NCBI GenBank assembly: GCA_030037695.1
Contig: JASHQF010000033.1
Location: 1-17,379, forward strand
Direction: 5' to 3'
DNA length: 17,379 nucleotides
Origin: Thermoplasmata archaeon
Lineage (GTDB): Archaea; Thermoplasmatota; Thermoplasmata; Lutacidiplasmatales; UBA184
Position 1 is the stretch's first letter. Each line of letters starts with the position of its first letter. Positions 1 through 7,025 of this stretch are shown piece by piece. A program made the translations under genes and the position numbers. Under the pieces are notes generated by a model, which searched no databases, had not been told where the DNA came from, and saw only the letters and a program-made list of their open reading frames with translations.

Positions 1-816
1 GAGGTCAAGGACGTCCTCCTCCTCGACGTGACCCCGCTCTCCCTCGGCGTCGAGACGCTCGGGGGGGTGTTCACGCACCTGATCGAGCGGAACACGACGA
101 TCCCGACCCGCAAGAGCCAGATCTTCACGACGGCGGCCGACAGCCAGTCGACCGTCGAGATCAAGGTCTTCCAGGGGGAGCGACCGATCGCCGCCGACAA
201 CGTGGCGCTCGGGAGCTTCCTCCTCACGGGGATCCCTCCCGCACCGCGCGGGGTCCCTCAGGTCGAGGTGAGCTTCGACATCGACGCGAACGGGATCCTG
301 AACGTCTCGGCCAAGGACCTCGCCTCGGGCCGCAAGCAGGGGATCACGATCACCGCCTCCACCAAGCTCTCCAAGGACGAGGTCGCCCGGATGGTCAAGC
401 AGGCCGAGGAGCTCGCCGAGAAGGACCGGGCCCGGGCCGAGCTGATCGAGGCGAAGAACCGCGCCGAGTCGCTCGCCTACGAGGCGGAGCGGCTCCTGGG
501 CGAACAGAAGGAGAAGCTCGCGGGCCCGGAGGCGGACGACGTCCGGCACAAGGTCGACGAGCTCCGGGCGACGCTCGGCCGGAAGGAGGCGACGCTGGCG
601 GAGATCCAGGGCAAGACGGAGGAGCTCACCCGGGCGCTCCATGCGATCGCTCAGAAGCTCTACCAGGCCGGGACCCCGCCGGGCGGCGAGGCGCCGCCCG
701 CCGGTCCCGCCGAGGGGCCCACCCCCGCGGAGGAGCCGCCGGCCTCGAGCGGGCCGGTCGACGCCGACTTCAAGGTCGTCGACGACGGTTCGTCCGGCGC
801 CCAGGGGAAGTCGTAG
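1..816 (+). CDS. dnaK: Chaperone DnaK (Hsp70), C-terminal part
   Basis: DnaK is a cytosolic ATP-dependent chaperone that binds exposed hydrophobic segments of client proteins, normally with DnaJ and GrpE. The window opens in frame inside the gene, so only the last 271 residues are visible. The first residues contain the interdomain linker (DVLLLDVTPLSLG), followed by the substrate-binding beta-sandwich (about residues 15-125, including FQGERPIAADN and FDIDANGILNVSAKD). A charged helical lid follows (about 125-215), then a Pro/Gly/Ala-rich tail ending in VDADFKVVDD, which resembles the conserved acidic end of DnaK proteins. The ATPase domain lies upstream of the window. The stop codon is TAG at 814-816. 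Citrate synthase converges on it with a 9-base gap, leaving no room for a separate terminator. Neither dnaJ nor grpE is in view. Confidence 0.97.
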   Translation, partial: EVKDVLLLDVTPLSLGVETLGGVFTHLIERNTTIPTRKSQIFTTAADSQSTVEIKVFQGERPIAADNVALGSFLLTGIPPAPRGVPQVEVSFDIDANGILNVSAKDLASGRKQGITITASTKLSKDEVARMVKQAEELAEKDRARAELIEAKNRAESLAYEAERLLGEQKEKLAGPEADDVRHKVDELRATLGRKEATLAEIQGKTEELTRALHAIAQKLYQAGTPPGGEAPPAGPAEGPTPAEEPPASSGPVDADFKVVDDGSSGAQGKS

Positions 817-825
817 GCCGGTCGC

Positions 826-1965
826 CTACGCCGGGGCCCGCGGTCGGGGCCACGCCCGGCCGCTCGGCGGGCCGACGTACTCGACCTCGGGCCGGATGAG
901 GCGGTTCGCCCCCGCCTGCTCGAGGGCGTGGGCGGTCCAACCGGCCGTGCGCGCCACCGCGAACGTCGGCGTGAACAGCTCGGGAGGGAGCCCGACCCCC
1001 TCCAGGAGCACCGCCCCGTAGTACTCCACGTTCGCGTACAGGCGTGCGGTGGGGTGCGCCTGCCGGAGCAACCGCAGCGCGGTCCGCTCGACCTCCTCGG
1101 CCAGGGCGAGACGGCGCGGGTCCGCGACGTCCCGCGCGAGGGCGTGGAGGACGACGGCCCTAGGGTCCTCGGTCTTGTAGGCGCGGTGGCCGAAGCCGTA
1201 GAGGACCTCGCGACGGGCGAGGCGGGCGCGGATCCACGCCTCCGCGGCCGCCGGCTCCGCGATCGCGTCGAGCATCGCGGAGACCCGGCTCGGGGCGCCG
1301 CCGTGCAGCGGACCCTTCAGCGTGCCGAGCGCTGCCGTGGCCGCGCTGACGAGATCGGTCTCGGTCGAGATCGCGACCCGCAGCGCGAACGTCGAGGCGT
1401 TCATGCCGTGGTCGGCGAGCAGGTCGAGGTACGCCTCGAGGGCCCGCACCCGCGCCGGCGGCGCGGGGTCCCCGCGGAGCATGCGCAGATAGTTCGCGGC
1501 GTGGGAGAGGCCCGGGAGCGGGTCGACCGGGGGGCGGCCCGCCGCCCGTCGCACGTGACGGGCGAGGAGCACGGGAAGGCGCGCGATCAACCGGTACCCC
1601 TGCTCGCGCGTCGGGGGATACGGGTAGCTGCCGTCCCCGAGGAGCGAGAGGAGGGTGCGGAGCGCATCCAGCGGCGGGACTTCAGCGGGGACCGCGTCGG
1701 CCGCGGCCGCGATCTCGGCCGGGAGCGGCCGCGCCGCCTCCAGCGCGGCGACGACCTCGCGCGGCGGATCGTCCGGCGGAGGATCGCCCTCGAGCAGAAG
1801 ATGGACGATCGACTCGTACGGTACTCCCGGGACGAGCGCACGGATGTCGAAGCCGCGGTAGACGAGGTCGCCGGTCGTGCCGCCGACCCAGGAGATGGAG
1901 CTGCGGCCGACGGTGACCCCGTCCAGCGTGGAGAGTCCCGGCGCCGTCGTCGTCACGGCGCGCAC
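826..1965 (-). CDS. gltA: Citrate synthase (or 2-methylcitrate synthase)
   Basis: This enzyme condenses acetyl-CoA with oxaloacetate to citrate, the entry step of the TCA cycle. The protein is 379 residues, the size of the short archaeal/Gram-positive-type enzymes. Expected residues are visible: His186 (DHGMNAS), catalytic His221 (GPLHGGAP), His260-Arg261 (GFGHRAYKTEDPRA), Arg339 (ARTAGWTAH) and Arg358 (NRLIRPE). The position normally held by the catalytic Asp (NVDFYSG in classical enzymes) is Glu314 here (ANVEYYGA). As I recall, Glu also occurs at this place in some CitA-type citrate synthases, so the enzyme is probably active. Activity on propionyl-CoA (2-methylcitrate) cannot be excluded. 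The start is GTG at 1963-1965, with no clear Shine-Dalgarno. It diverges from the Sm-like gene and shares a short AT-rich promoter candidate with it. Confidence 0.93.
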   Translation of the reverse strand: MRAVTTTAPGLSTLDGVTVGRSSISWVGGTTGDLVYRGFDIRALVPGVPYESIVHLLLEGDPPPDDPPREVVAALEAARPLPAEIAAAADAVPAEVPPLDALRTLLSLLGDGSYPYPPTREQGYRLIARLPVLLARHVRRAAGRPPVDPLPGLSHAANYLRMLRGDPAPPARVRALEAYLDLLADHGMNASTFALRVAISTETDLVSAATAALGTLKGPLHGGAPSRVSAMLDAIAEPAAAEAWIRARLARREVLYGFGHRAYKTEDPRAVVLHALARDVADPRRLALAEEVERTALRLLRQAHPTARLYANVEYYGAVLLEGVGLPPELFTPTFAVARTAGWTAHALEQAGANRLIRPEVEYVGPPSGRAWPRPRAPA

Positions 1966-2004
1966 GGAACCCCCCGGGGGGATAGCGTGCGCGCGGGCGT
2001 TCGG

Positions 2005-2018
2005 GAAAGCCTAAAGGC
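2005..2018. promoter_or_regulatory. Probable divergent promoter element (TATA-like)
   Basis: This is the most AT-rich patch in the 75-base gap between citrate synthase and the Sm-like gene. It contains GCCTAAAGGC, a short inverted repeat (GCCT/AGGC) preceded by GAAA. TAAA begins 29 bases before the ATG at 2041, the spacing expected for a leaderless archaeal transcript of the plus-strand operon. Read on the minus strand, the same patch (CCTTTAGGC) could serve citrate synthase with a leader of about 20 bases. The promoter call is inferred from spacing and composition only. Confidence 0.5.
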
Positions 2019-2040
2019 CGACGCCCGGGTCGCGCCGCGG

Positions 2041-2283
2041 ATGCCCGAGGGACCGGCGCAATGGCTCGAGCGGCACCTCGAACAGCACGTGACGATCCTC
2101 CTCAAGGATTCCCGGGAGCTATCCGGCCGCCTGCTCGGCGCCGACGAGCACATGAACCTCGTGCTCGACGACGCGAGCGAGCGGTCCGCCGACCGGACCC
2201 GACACCTGGGGCGGGTGGTGCTCCGGGGATCGAACGTCGTCGCCGCCTTCCTTCCCCCGGCGTCCGCCGGTCCGTCCCGCTGA
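2041..2283 (+). CDS. Sm-like (LSM) archaeal RNA-binding protein
   Basis: This is a small Sm-fold protein of 80 residues, the usual size of archaeal SmAP proteins. These form heptameric rings that bind U-rich single-stranded RNA and take part in RNA metabolism. The Sm1 motif lies at about residues 19-46 (ELSGRLLGADEHMNLVLDDA, with the Gly and Asn positions typical of the family). Sm2 lies at about 57-70 (LGRVVLRGSNVVAAF, with the RG-N signature). The N-terminal helix is at about 4-15. The ATG at 2041 is chosen because it starts the conserved helix and lies 29 bases from a TATA-like element. It is the first gene of a tight four-gene run, and the riboflavin kinase start follows after 2 bases. 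SmAP1-type identity is likely but not certain. Confidence 0.93.
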   Translation: MPEGPAQWLERHLEQHVTILLKDSRELSGRLLGADEHMNLVLDDASERSADRTRHLGRVVLRGSNVVAAFLPPASAGPSR

Positions 2284-2285
2284 AC

Positions 2286-2984
2286 GTGCCGCCGGCCGCC
2301 CGTCCGCCGACCGCCCGGCCCCGTGCCCGAGGGGAGACGCTCGCCGTCCTGCGCCTGCTCGCCGAGGCGGGGGCCGATCACGTCCCCGTGGTCTGGACGT
2401 CGGGCGAGCTCGGCCGCCGGATCGGCGTGAGCCAGCAAGCCGCCGACCGCTACCTCCTCGCGCTCGAGCGCAAGGGCCTGATCGCCCGGTCGCTCGCGGC
2501 CCGTCGCCAGCGGCTCCAGCTCACCCCGGCCGGGATGGAGCTGCTCCGGGGCGAGTACCACGCCTACCGGAGGATCTTCGAGGGCCCCGCCCGCCTCGTC
2601 CTCTCCGGTGCGGTCGCGTCGGGGCTCGGCGAGGGCCGCTACTACCTCAGCCAGCCGGGGTACGTCGTGCAGTTTACCGAGCGGCTCGGCTACGCCCCGT
2701 TCCCGGGGACGCTCAACGTCCGCGTCGGGGGCAAGGACCTGCGGCGGATCGAGGTCCTCGGCGGGTGGCGTGGGATCCGGATCGACGGGTTCCAGGCGTC
2801 CGGCCGCACCTTCGGGGGGGCGACGTGCTACACCGCCCGACTGAACGGGCAGGCGTGCCATCTGATCCGGCCCGATCGCTCGCACTACCAGGACGTGGTG
2901 GAGTTCATCGCCCGGGAGAACCTGCGGGAGCTCCTCAGCGTCCAGGACGGGGCGGCGGTCGAGGTCGTCGTGGAGGAAGCGTGA
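2286..2984 (+). CDS. ribK: CTP-dependent riboflavin kinase with N-terminal HTH
   Basis: RibK phosphorylates riboflavin to FMN and uses CTP rather than ATP in archaea. The 232-residue protein has two parts. A winged-helix/MarR-like DNA-binding segment lies at about residues 17-90 (helix-turn-helix around ELGRRIGVSQQAADRYL at 41-57). The kinase domain lies at about 100-232, with GLGEGRYY (113-120), the FPGTLNV motif (139-145) and a conserved RPDRSHY (195-201). The HTH-RibK fusion is a known archaeal architecture and is thought to allow autoregulation, but no operator is evident here. The start is GTG at 2286-2288, two bases after the Sm-like stop; an upstream start would place the N-terminus inside the Sm-like gene. 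The stop overlaps the RaSEA start as GTGA, so translation is probably coupled. Confidence 0.93.
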   Translation: MPPAARPPTARPRARGETLAVLRLLAEAGADHVPVVWTSGELGRRIGVSQQAADRYLLALERKGLIARSLAARRQRLQLTPAGMELLRGEYHAYRRIFEGPARLVLSGAVASGLGEGRYYLSQPGYVVQFTERLGYAPFPGTLNVRVGGKDLRRIEVLGGWRGIRIDGFQASGRTFGGATCYTARLNGQACHLIRPDRSHYQDVVEFIARENLRELLSVQDGAAVEVVVEEA

Positions 2985-4003
2985 GCCCGGAGTCGCTCGC
3001 CCGGACGGTGGCGCGCGACCGTCGGCCGGATCCCGCCGGTCCGGCCGATGCGCGCCGGTACGTCAACCTCTGGACCGAGGCCGAGGCGCTCGGCGGCGAG
3101 CGGGTCCCCGCGTTCGTCCTGATCCTGCGCACCCGGGGGTGCTACTGGGCCGACCTCAAGGGCTGCTCGATGTGCGGCTACGCGAAGGACACGCTGGGCC
3201 GCTCCGCCACTCCGGCCGAGCTCGCCGAGCAGCTCGAGCGCGCGCTCGGCCGCTACCGCGGGGAGCCGTACGTGAAGCTGTACACGTCGGGCAGCTTCCT
3301 GGACGACCGGGAGGTCGATCCGGCCAGCCGGGAGGCGATCGTGCGGGCGTTCGCCGGGCGGGCCCGACGTCTCCTGTTCGAGACGCTGCCCGAGTTCGCG
3401 ACGACCACGACGGTGGGGCCGCTGCGCGACGCGTTCCCCGGCGAGCTCGAGGTCGCCCTCGGTCTCGAGTCGACCGACCCCACGATCCTCGGCCGGTTCG
3501 TTCACAAGGGCGCCGCCCCGTCCGATTACCTGGACGCCGCCGACCGGCTCCGCGGGCTCGGGGCGCGCCCGAAGGCCTACCTGCTGCTGAAACCGCCGTA
3601 CCTGACCGAGGGGGAGGCGATCGACGACGTCGTCCGATCGGTCGAGGTCGCGGCGCCCCACTTCGACGCGATCTCGATCAACCCGGTCCATATCCAGAAC
3701 GGGACGGTCGTGGAGTGGCTGTTCCGGCACCGTCGGTACCGGCCCCCGTGGCTCTGGTCGCTCGTCACCGCGCTCGAGCGCGGAGCGGCGGTCCGCGGGG
3801 CGAGCCGCCTCGTCTCGTTCCCGACCGCCGGAGGTCTGGCGCGGGGACCCCACAACTGCGGTCGGTGCGACGCGGAAGTCCTCCGGGCGATCGAGGACGC
3901 CTCGCTCGACCAGGCGTTCGGTCCCCTCAGCGCGCTCGCCTGCGCGTGCCGCGAGGAGTGGACGTCGACCGTCCGCCTCGAGCCGCTCGGGGTCGAGGCG
4001 TGA
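2981..4003 (+). CDS. Archaeosine synthase radical-SAM subunit RaSEA
   Basis: RaSEA is the radical-SAM enzyme that works with ArcS to convert a lysine adduct of preQ0 at tRNA position 15 into archaeosine. The protein is 340 residues. The cluster-binding motif is Cys54-x7-Cys62-x2-Cys65 (RGCYWADLKGCSMCGY), a widened version of the canonical CX3CX2C spacing and typical of this family in my recollection. A TIM-barrel-like body follows, with YVKLYTSGSFLDD, a glutamate-rich strand at LLFETLPEF and VALGLEST. Four C-terminal cysteines (C293, C296, C321, C323) could form a metal site. The start is GTG at 2981 inside the ribK stop. The gene ends with a GTGA overlap into nadE. ArcS and the tRNA-guanine transglycosylase are not in the window. 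Confidence 0.9.
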   Translation: MSPESLARTVARDRRPDPAGPADARRYVNLWTEAEALGGERVPAFVLILRTRGCYWADLKGCSMCGYAKDTLGRSATPAELAEQLERALGRYRGEPYVKLYTSGSFLDDREVDPASREAIVRAFAGRARRLLFETLPEFATTTTVGPLRDAFPGELEVALGLESTDPTILGRFVHKGAAPSDYLDAADRLRGLGARPKAYLLLKPPYLTEGEAIDDVVRSVEVAAPHFDAISINPVHIQNGTVVEWLFRHRRYRPPWLWSLVTALERGAAVRGASRLVSFPTAGGLARGPHNCGRCDAEVLRAIEDASLDQAFGPLSALACACREEWTSTVRLEPLGVEA

Positions 4004-4809
4004 CGGAGCTCGTCCCCCGCCTCCCCGCCCACGCCGTCGAGACGATCCAGCGGTTCCTCCGGGCCCATGCGCTCGCCCCGGGCCTCGACGGGGTCGTGGT
4101 CGGGCTCTCGGGCGGGGTCGACAGCGCCCTCACCGCCCGGCTGTGCGTCGACGCCCTCGGGCCGGCCCAGGTCCTGGGAGTGTTGCTGCCCGGGGCGTTC
4201 GTGCCGCGGGAGAGGGTCGCCGAGACCGAGGCCTACGGGCAGGCCCTCGGCCTCGAGACCCGGACGATCCCGATCCCGCCGATCGTGGAGGCGTTCCGCG
4301 CCGCGCTGCCGTCGCTCGACGACCGGGTCGCGCTGGGGAACGTCCAGGCTCGGATCCGGATGACGGTCCTCTACACCCTCGCCCGGGAGCGCCGTCGCCT
4401 GGTCGCGGGGACGGGGAACAAGTCGGAGCTGTTGCTCGGGTACTTCACGAAGTACGGCGACGGCGGCGTCGACCTCCTGCCGATCGGGGACCTGTACAAG
4501 ACCGAGGTGCGGGCCCTCGCCGAGGCGCTCCGCCTCCCCGAGGCGATCCGCGCTCGGGTGCCCTCGGCGGAGCTGTGGGAGGGCCAGACCGACGAGGCGG
4601 AGCTGGGCATCTCCTACGAGGACGCGGATCGGGTCCTCCGCGGGCTCGAGGAGCTGCGACGCGAGGAGGCGATCGTCGAGACGACCGGCCTTCCCGCCGC
4701 GACCGTCCGGGCGATCGTCCAGCGCGTCGAGCGGCACCGGCACAAGCGACGACCCCCACCGGTGGCGAAGGTCGGGCTCCGCACGGTCGGCCTGGATTGG
4801 CGTGAGTGA
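4000..4809 (+). CDS. nadE: NAD synthetase (NH3-dependent type)
   Basis: NadE amidates nicotinic acid adenine dinucleotide to NAD+ using ATP, the last step of NAD biosynthesis. The 269 residues match the short ammonia-dependent form; no nitrilase-type glutaminase domain is present. Visible motifs are the PP-loop LSGGVDSA (36-43) for ATP binding, then GTGNKSELLLGYFTKYGDGG and DLLPIGDLYKTEVRALA, the NaAD/ATP-binding signature. Further on, DEAELGISYEDAD is followed by a C-terminal helix and the basic HRHKRRPP segment, as in other NadE proteins. The start is GTG at 4000-4002, overlapping the RaSEA stop by 4 bases. It is the last gene of the Sm-like/ribK/RaSEA/nadE operon. A 142-base gap follows. 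Confidence 0.96.
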   Translation: MTELVPRLPAHAVETIQRFLRAHALAPGLDGVVVGLSGGVDSALTARLCVDALGPAQVLGVLLPGAFVPRERVAETEAYGQALGLETRTIPIPPIVEAFRAALPSLDDRVALGNVQARIRMTVLYTLARERRRLVAGTGNKSELLLGYFTKYGDGGVDLLPIGDLYKTEVRALAEALRLPEAIRARVPSAELWEGQTDEAELGISYEDADRVLRGLEELRREEAIVETTGLPAATVRAIVQRVERHRHKRRPPPVAKVGLRTVGLDWRE

Positions 4810-4904
4810 GCCGGACGGCGGCGGGGGCGGCGAGCCCGGCCTCCGCGCAGGACGGTCGGTCGGCCCGGCGCCCGGGTCGGTGCCGCCCGGCTCGCCCCTG
4901 AGCA

Positions 4905-4915
4905 AGGCTTTAGGG
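4905..4915 (+). promoter_or_regulatory. Probable TATA-like promoter of the CDIN1-family nuclease
   Basis: AAGGCTTTAGG is the only AT-leaning patch in the 142-base gap after nadE. It resembles the element before the Sm-like gene. Its TTTA lies about 43 bases before the ATG at 4952, predicting a leader of about 15 bases. The rest of the gap is GC-rich with no recognisable structure or small gene. The assignment is inferred. Confidence 0.4.
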
Positions 4916-4951
4916 CCCGTCGGCTCGGGCGCCCCCGGACCGTCCCCTCTC

Positions 4952-5836
4952 ATGGACCGCGCGACCTACCAGCGTCTCTACGAAGCCCTCGTCAATTTCG
5001 ACGACGTCGCCCGCCTCGCGCGCGCGGAGCACCGGGACGAGGAGCTCCTGTTCGTCATCCACACCCACCGCGTCACGCGCGACGCGACGCGACGGTTCTA
5101 TGTCGTGAAACGGCAGGTTCCGCGGCTCGTCGCGCAGTGGAAGCGGGGCCGCACCATCCTCGATATCGCCCAGGAGTGGCGGTTCCCGCCCGTCCTGATG
5201 GGCCAGCTGATGCTCGGGGACCTCGGGGTCCCGCGCAAGAAGGTCTGGCAGGTGTTCCTCCATCCGGAGACGGCGCCCGATCGCCGGCTGCGGGAGGAGG
5301 TCGAGCGGCTCCTCGCCGTCGACATGATCTACTCCCCCCACGGCATGGAGCTCCAGCGGGAGCGGGGGCGTCGGGGGGAGGAACGGATGCACCGCTGGCT
5401 CGAGCGGCACGGGATCGGCTACCGCACCGAGAAGGACCTCCGGGGGAAGTATGCGAAGACCCCCGACGCGCTCCTGGACGAGGCGATCATCTTCTTCGGC
5501 CAGAAGCTGAAATGGCTCGAGTCGAAAGCGAACTTCGGGGACGACGTCGAGCTCCGCAAGAACCTGAAGCGCCAGCTCGGACCGTACACCGAGCTGTTCG
5601 GGGAAGGGGCGGTCGTCTACTGGTACGGGTTCGTCGACGGGGCCGAGTCCCCGCCCGGCATCCTGCTGTGGGACGCGGAGACGTTCGAGGGGATCACGCC
5701 GATCGTCCAAGCCCCGCACGCGCGATCTCACGCTGGTCCCCCGTCGCGAGATCACGCTCCACGAGAGTCCCCGGGGCCGACTCCTTCAGGCCCAGGATCA
5801 GCGCCCGGCGAGCCCGCCGGCGCGCCGCCTCCTTGA
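4952..5836 (+). CDS. CDIN1/C15orf41-family (TPD-motif) predicted nuclease
   Basis: This protein belongs to the TPD-motif family that includes eukaryotic CDIN1 (C15orf41), predicted PD-(D/E)XK-like nucleases related to archaeal Holliday-junction resolvases. The archaeal cellular role is not established. Of 294 residues, about 1-130 are helical and include an HTH-like stretch (about 64-100, TILDIAQEWRFPPVLMGQLM). The nuclease core lies at about 138-250: RGEERMHRWL, KTPDALLDE (TPD at 170-172) and WLESKANFGD (E190, K192). These acidic and Lys residues are the expected catalytic set. The conserved part ends near residue 250. Residues 248-294 are a Pro/Gly/Ser-rich tail encoded entirely antisense to hisS, an oddity that may reflect a lost stop codon. 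ATG 4952 was chosen because upstream in-frame sequence is low-complexity and a TATA-like element precedes it. Confidence 0.85.
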   Translation: MDRATYQRLYEALVNFDDVARLARAEHRDEELLFVIHTHRVTRDATRRFYVVKRQVPRLVAQWKRGRTILDIAQEWRFPPVLMGQLMLGDLGVPRKKVWQVFLHPETAPDRRLREEVERLLAVDMIYSPHGMELQRERGRRGEERMHRWLERHGIGYRTEKDLRGKYAKTPDALLDEAIIFFGQKLKWLESKANFGDDVELRKNLKRQLGPYTELFGEGAVVYWYGFVDGAESPPGILLWDAETFEGITPIVQAPHARSHAGPPSRDHAPRESPGPTPSGPGSAPGEPAGAPPP

Positions 5837-6995
5837 GCTGGCGGGACATCGACCGGCCGAGCAGATCGGTCTCGGCCGAGAGGCCCGCGCGGCGGAGCTC
5901 CTCGACCAGGCCGAGCGCCTCGCCGACGAGCTCGGGCCGCACCGCCACGACGTAGGAGTCGAGCGGCGGCTCCCCGACCGGCCACCGCTGGCCGGAGCGC
6001 AGGAGCAGCTCGAGGGTCTGGTCGCCGACGGCGAGCCCGACCGCCGGGGTCGCCGGCCCCCCGAACAGCTCGATCAGGTGGTCGTACCGACCGCCGCCGC
6101 CGACCGCGCGGCTGTCCCCGGTCGTCGCGAAGATCTCGAAGACCGTCGACGTGTAGTAGGCGAGCCCGCGGACGATCGTCGGGTCGAAGACGATCCGATC
6201 GCCGAGGCCCATGCCGGCGAGGTGCCGGACGAGCTCGCTGACCCGCGCGACGCCGTCGCGCTCGGCGGCGTCCGCGCCGGAACCTGCGAGGCGCGCGAGG
6301 TACGGGCCGACCTCGGGCGGGGGGATCCCCTCCCCTGCGGCCGCGAGCCGCTCGCGCAGCTCCCCGGCGCGGGCGGGATCGACGCCGGCCGCGGCGAGCT
6401 CGCGCTCGAACTCCTCCGGCCGGACCTTGCGGAACCGGTCGATCGCTCGGAAGAACCGGTCCCGGTCCGTCGCGCCGTACCGGCGCCCGATCCCCTCCGC
6501 GATCGCGCGGTCGTTGAGCCGGATCCGGTAGAGACCCGCCGCTCCCGCCTCGTCCAGGACGAGCGAGGCCGTCGCGAGGAGATCGGCGTCGCCCGCCACC
6601 CCCGGGACGCCGAGCAGATCGAGGTTGAACTGCGTGAACTCGCGGGTGCGGCCCGCCTGCGGTTCCTCGTACCGCCAGCTCTTGGCGAGCGTGAACCAGC
6701 GCACGGGGAGCGGCTCGGAGGGAGCGCGCTCCGCGAAGACGCGGGCGAGGGAGGGGGTCTGCTCGGGCACGAGCGCCACGGGGCGGTCCCCCTTGTCCCG
6801 GAACGACCAGGTCTCGGCGGCGATCCCCGCCCCGCTCTTCGTCTGGTAGAGCTCGAAGCTCTCGACGCTCGGGACCTCGAGCTCCTGGAACCCGGCGCGC
6901 CGGGCGGCGGCGCGCATGCGGCGACGTAGCTCCGAACGGGCCCCGGCGTCGGGCGGGGGGTAGTCCCGGAACCCGCGCAGCGGGCCGGTCGCCAT
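5694..6995 (-). CDS. hisS: Histidyl-tRNA synthetase
   Basis: This class II aminoacyl-tRNA synthetase charges tRNA-His. At 433 residues the length is usual. The catalytic core begins at RGFRDYPPPD. Motif 2 is visible in SWRYEEPQAGRTREFTQFN. The histidine-binding HisA motif reads RGLAYYTSTVFEI, with Ala where many bacterial enzymes have Asp. GGGGRYD and the class II motif 3 region (PAVGLAVGDQ) follow. The C-terminal anticodon-binding domain starts at about SYVVAV and ends with LILGLKESAPGTLVERDLATGDQREI. The start is ATG at 6993-6995. A TTAA element 28 bases upstream suggests a leaderless mRNA, with that promoter overlapping the stop of the preceding gene. The last 143 bases overlap the convergent nuclease gene, and here hisS carries the conserved coding sense. 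Confidence 0.96.
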   Translation of the reverse strand: MATGPLRGFRDYPPPDAGARSELRRRMRAAARRAGFQELEVPSVESFELYQTKSGAGIAAETWSFRDKGDRPVALVPEQTPSLARVFAERAPSEPLPVRWFTLAKSWRYEEPQAGRTREFTQFNLDLLGVPGVAGDADLLATASLVLDEAGAAGLYRIRLNDRAIAEGIGRRYGATDRDRFFRAIDRFRKVRPEEFERELAAAGVDPARAGELRERLAAAGEGIPPPEVGPYLARLAGSGADAAERDGVARVSELVRHLAGMGLGDRIVFDPTIVRGLAYYTSTVFEIFATTGDSRAVGGGGRYDHLIELFGGPATPAVGLAVGDQTLELLLRSGQRWPVGEPPLDSYVVAVRPELVGEALGLVEELRRAGLSAETDLLGRSMSRQLKEAARRRARRALILGLKESAPGTLVERDLATGDQREIARAGLGRSA

Positions 6996-7017
6996 CGTCC
7001 CGCGAGCGGACGGCGTG

Positions 7018-7025
7018 ACTTAACC
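7018..7025 (-). promoter_or_regulatory. Probable TATA element of hisS
   Basis: On the minus strand this reads GGTTAAGT. TTAA begins 28 bases before the hisS ATG, the spacing seen before other genes in this window for a leaderless start. It overlaps the TAA stop (7020-7022) of the upstream zinc-ribbon gene, so hisS probably has its own promoter despite being only 24 bases downstream. Confidence 0.5.

Noticed and set aside
4810..4951. Search for a small gene or RNA in the gap after nadE
   Set aside because: The open frame here is Gly/Pro/Ser-rich with no recognisable start or motif, and no tRNA-like or riboswitch-like folding stood out by eye.
5724..5753. Inverted repeat GATCTC/GAGATC with an 18-base spacer, considered as a terminator between the convergent genes
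   Set aside because: The stem is only 6 bases, the loop is long, there is no T-run, and it lies within hisS coding sequence; chance is the better explanation.
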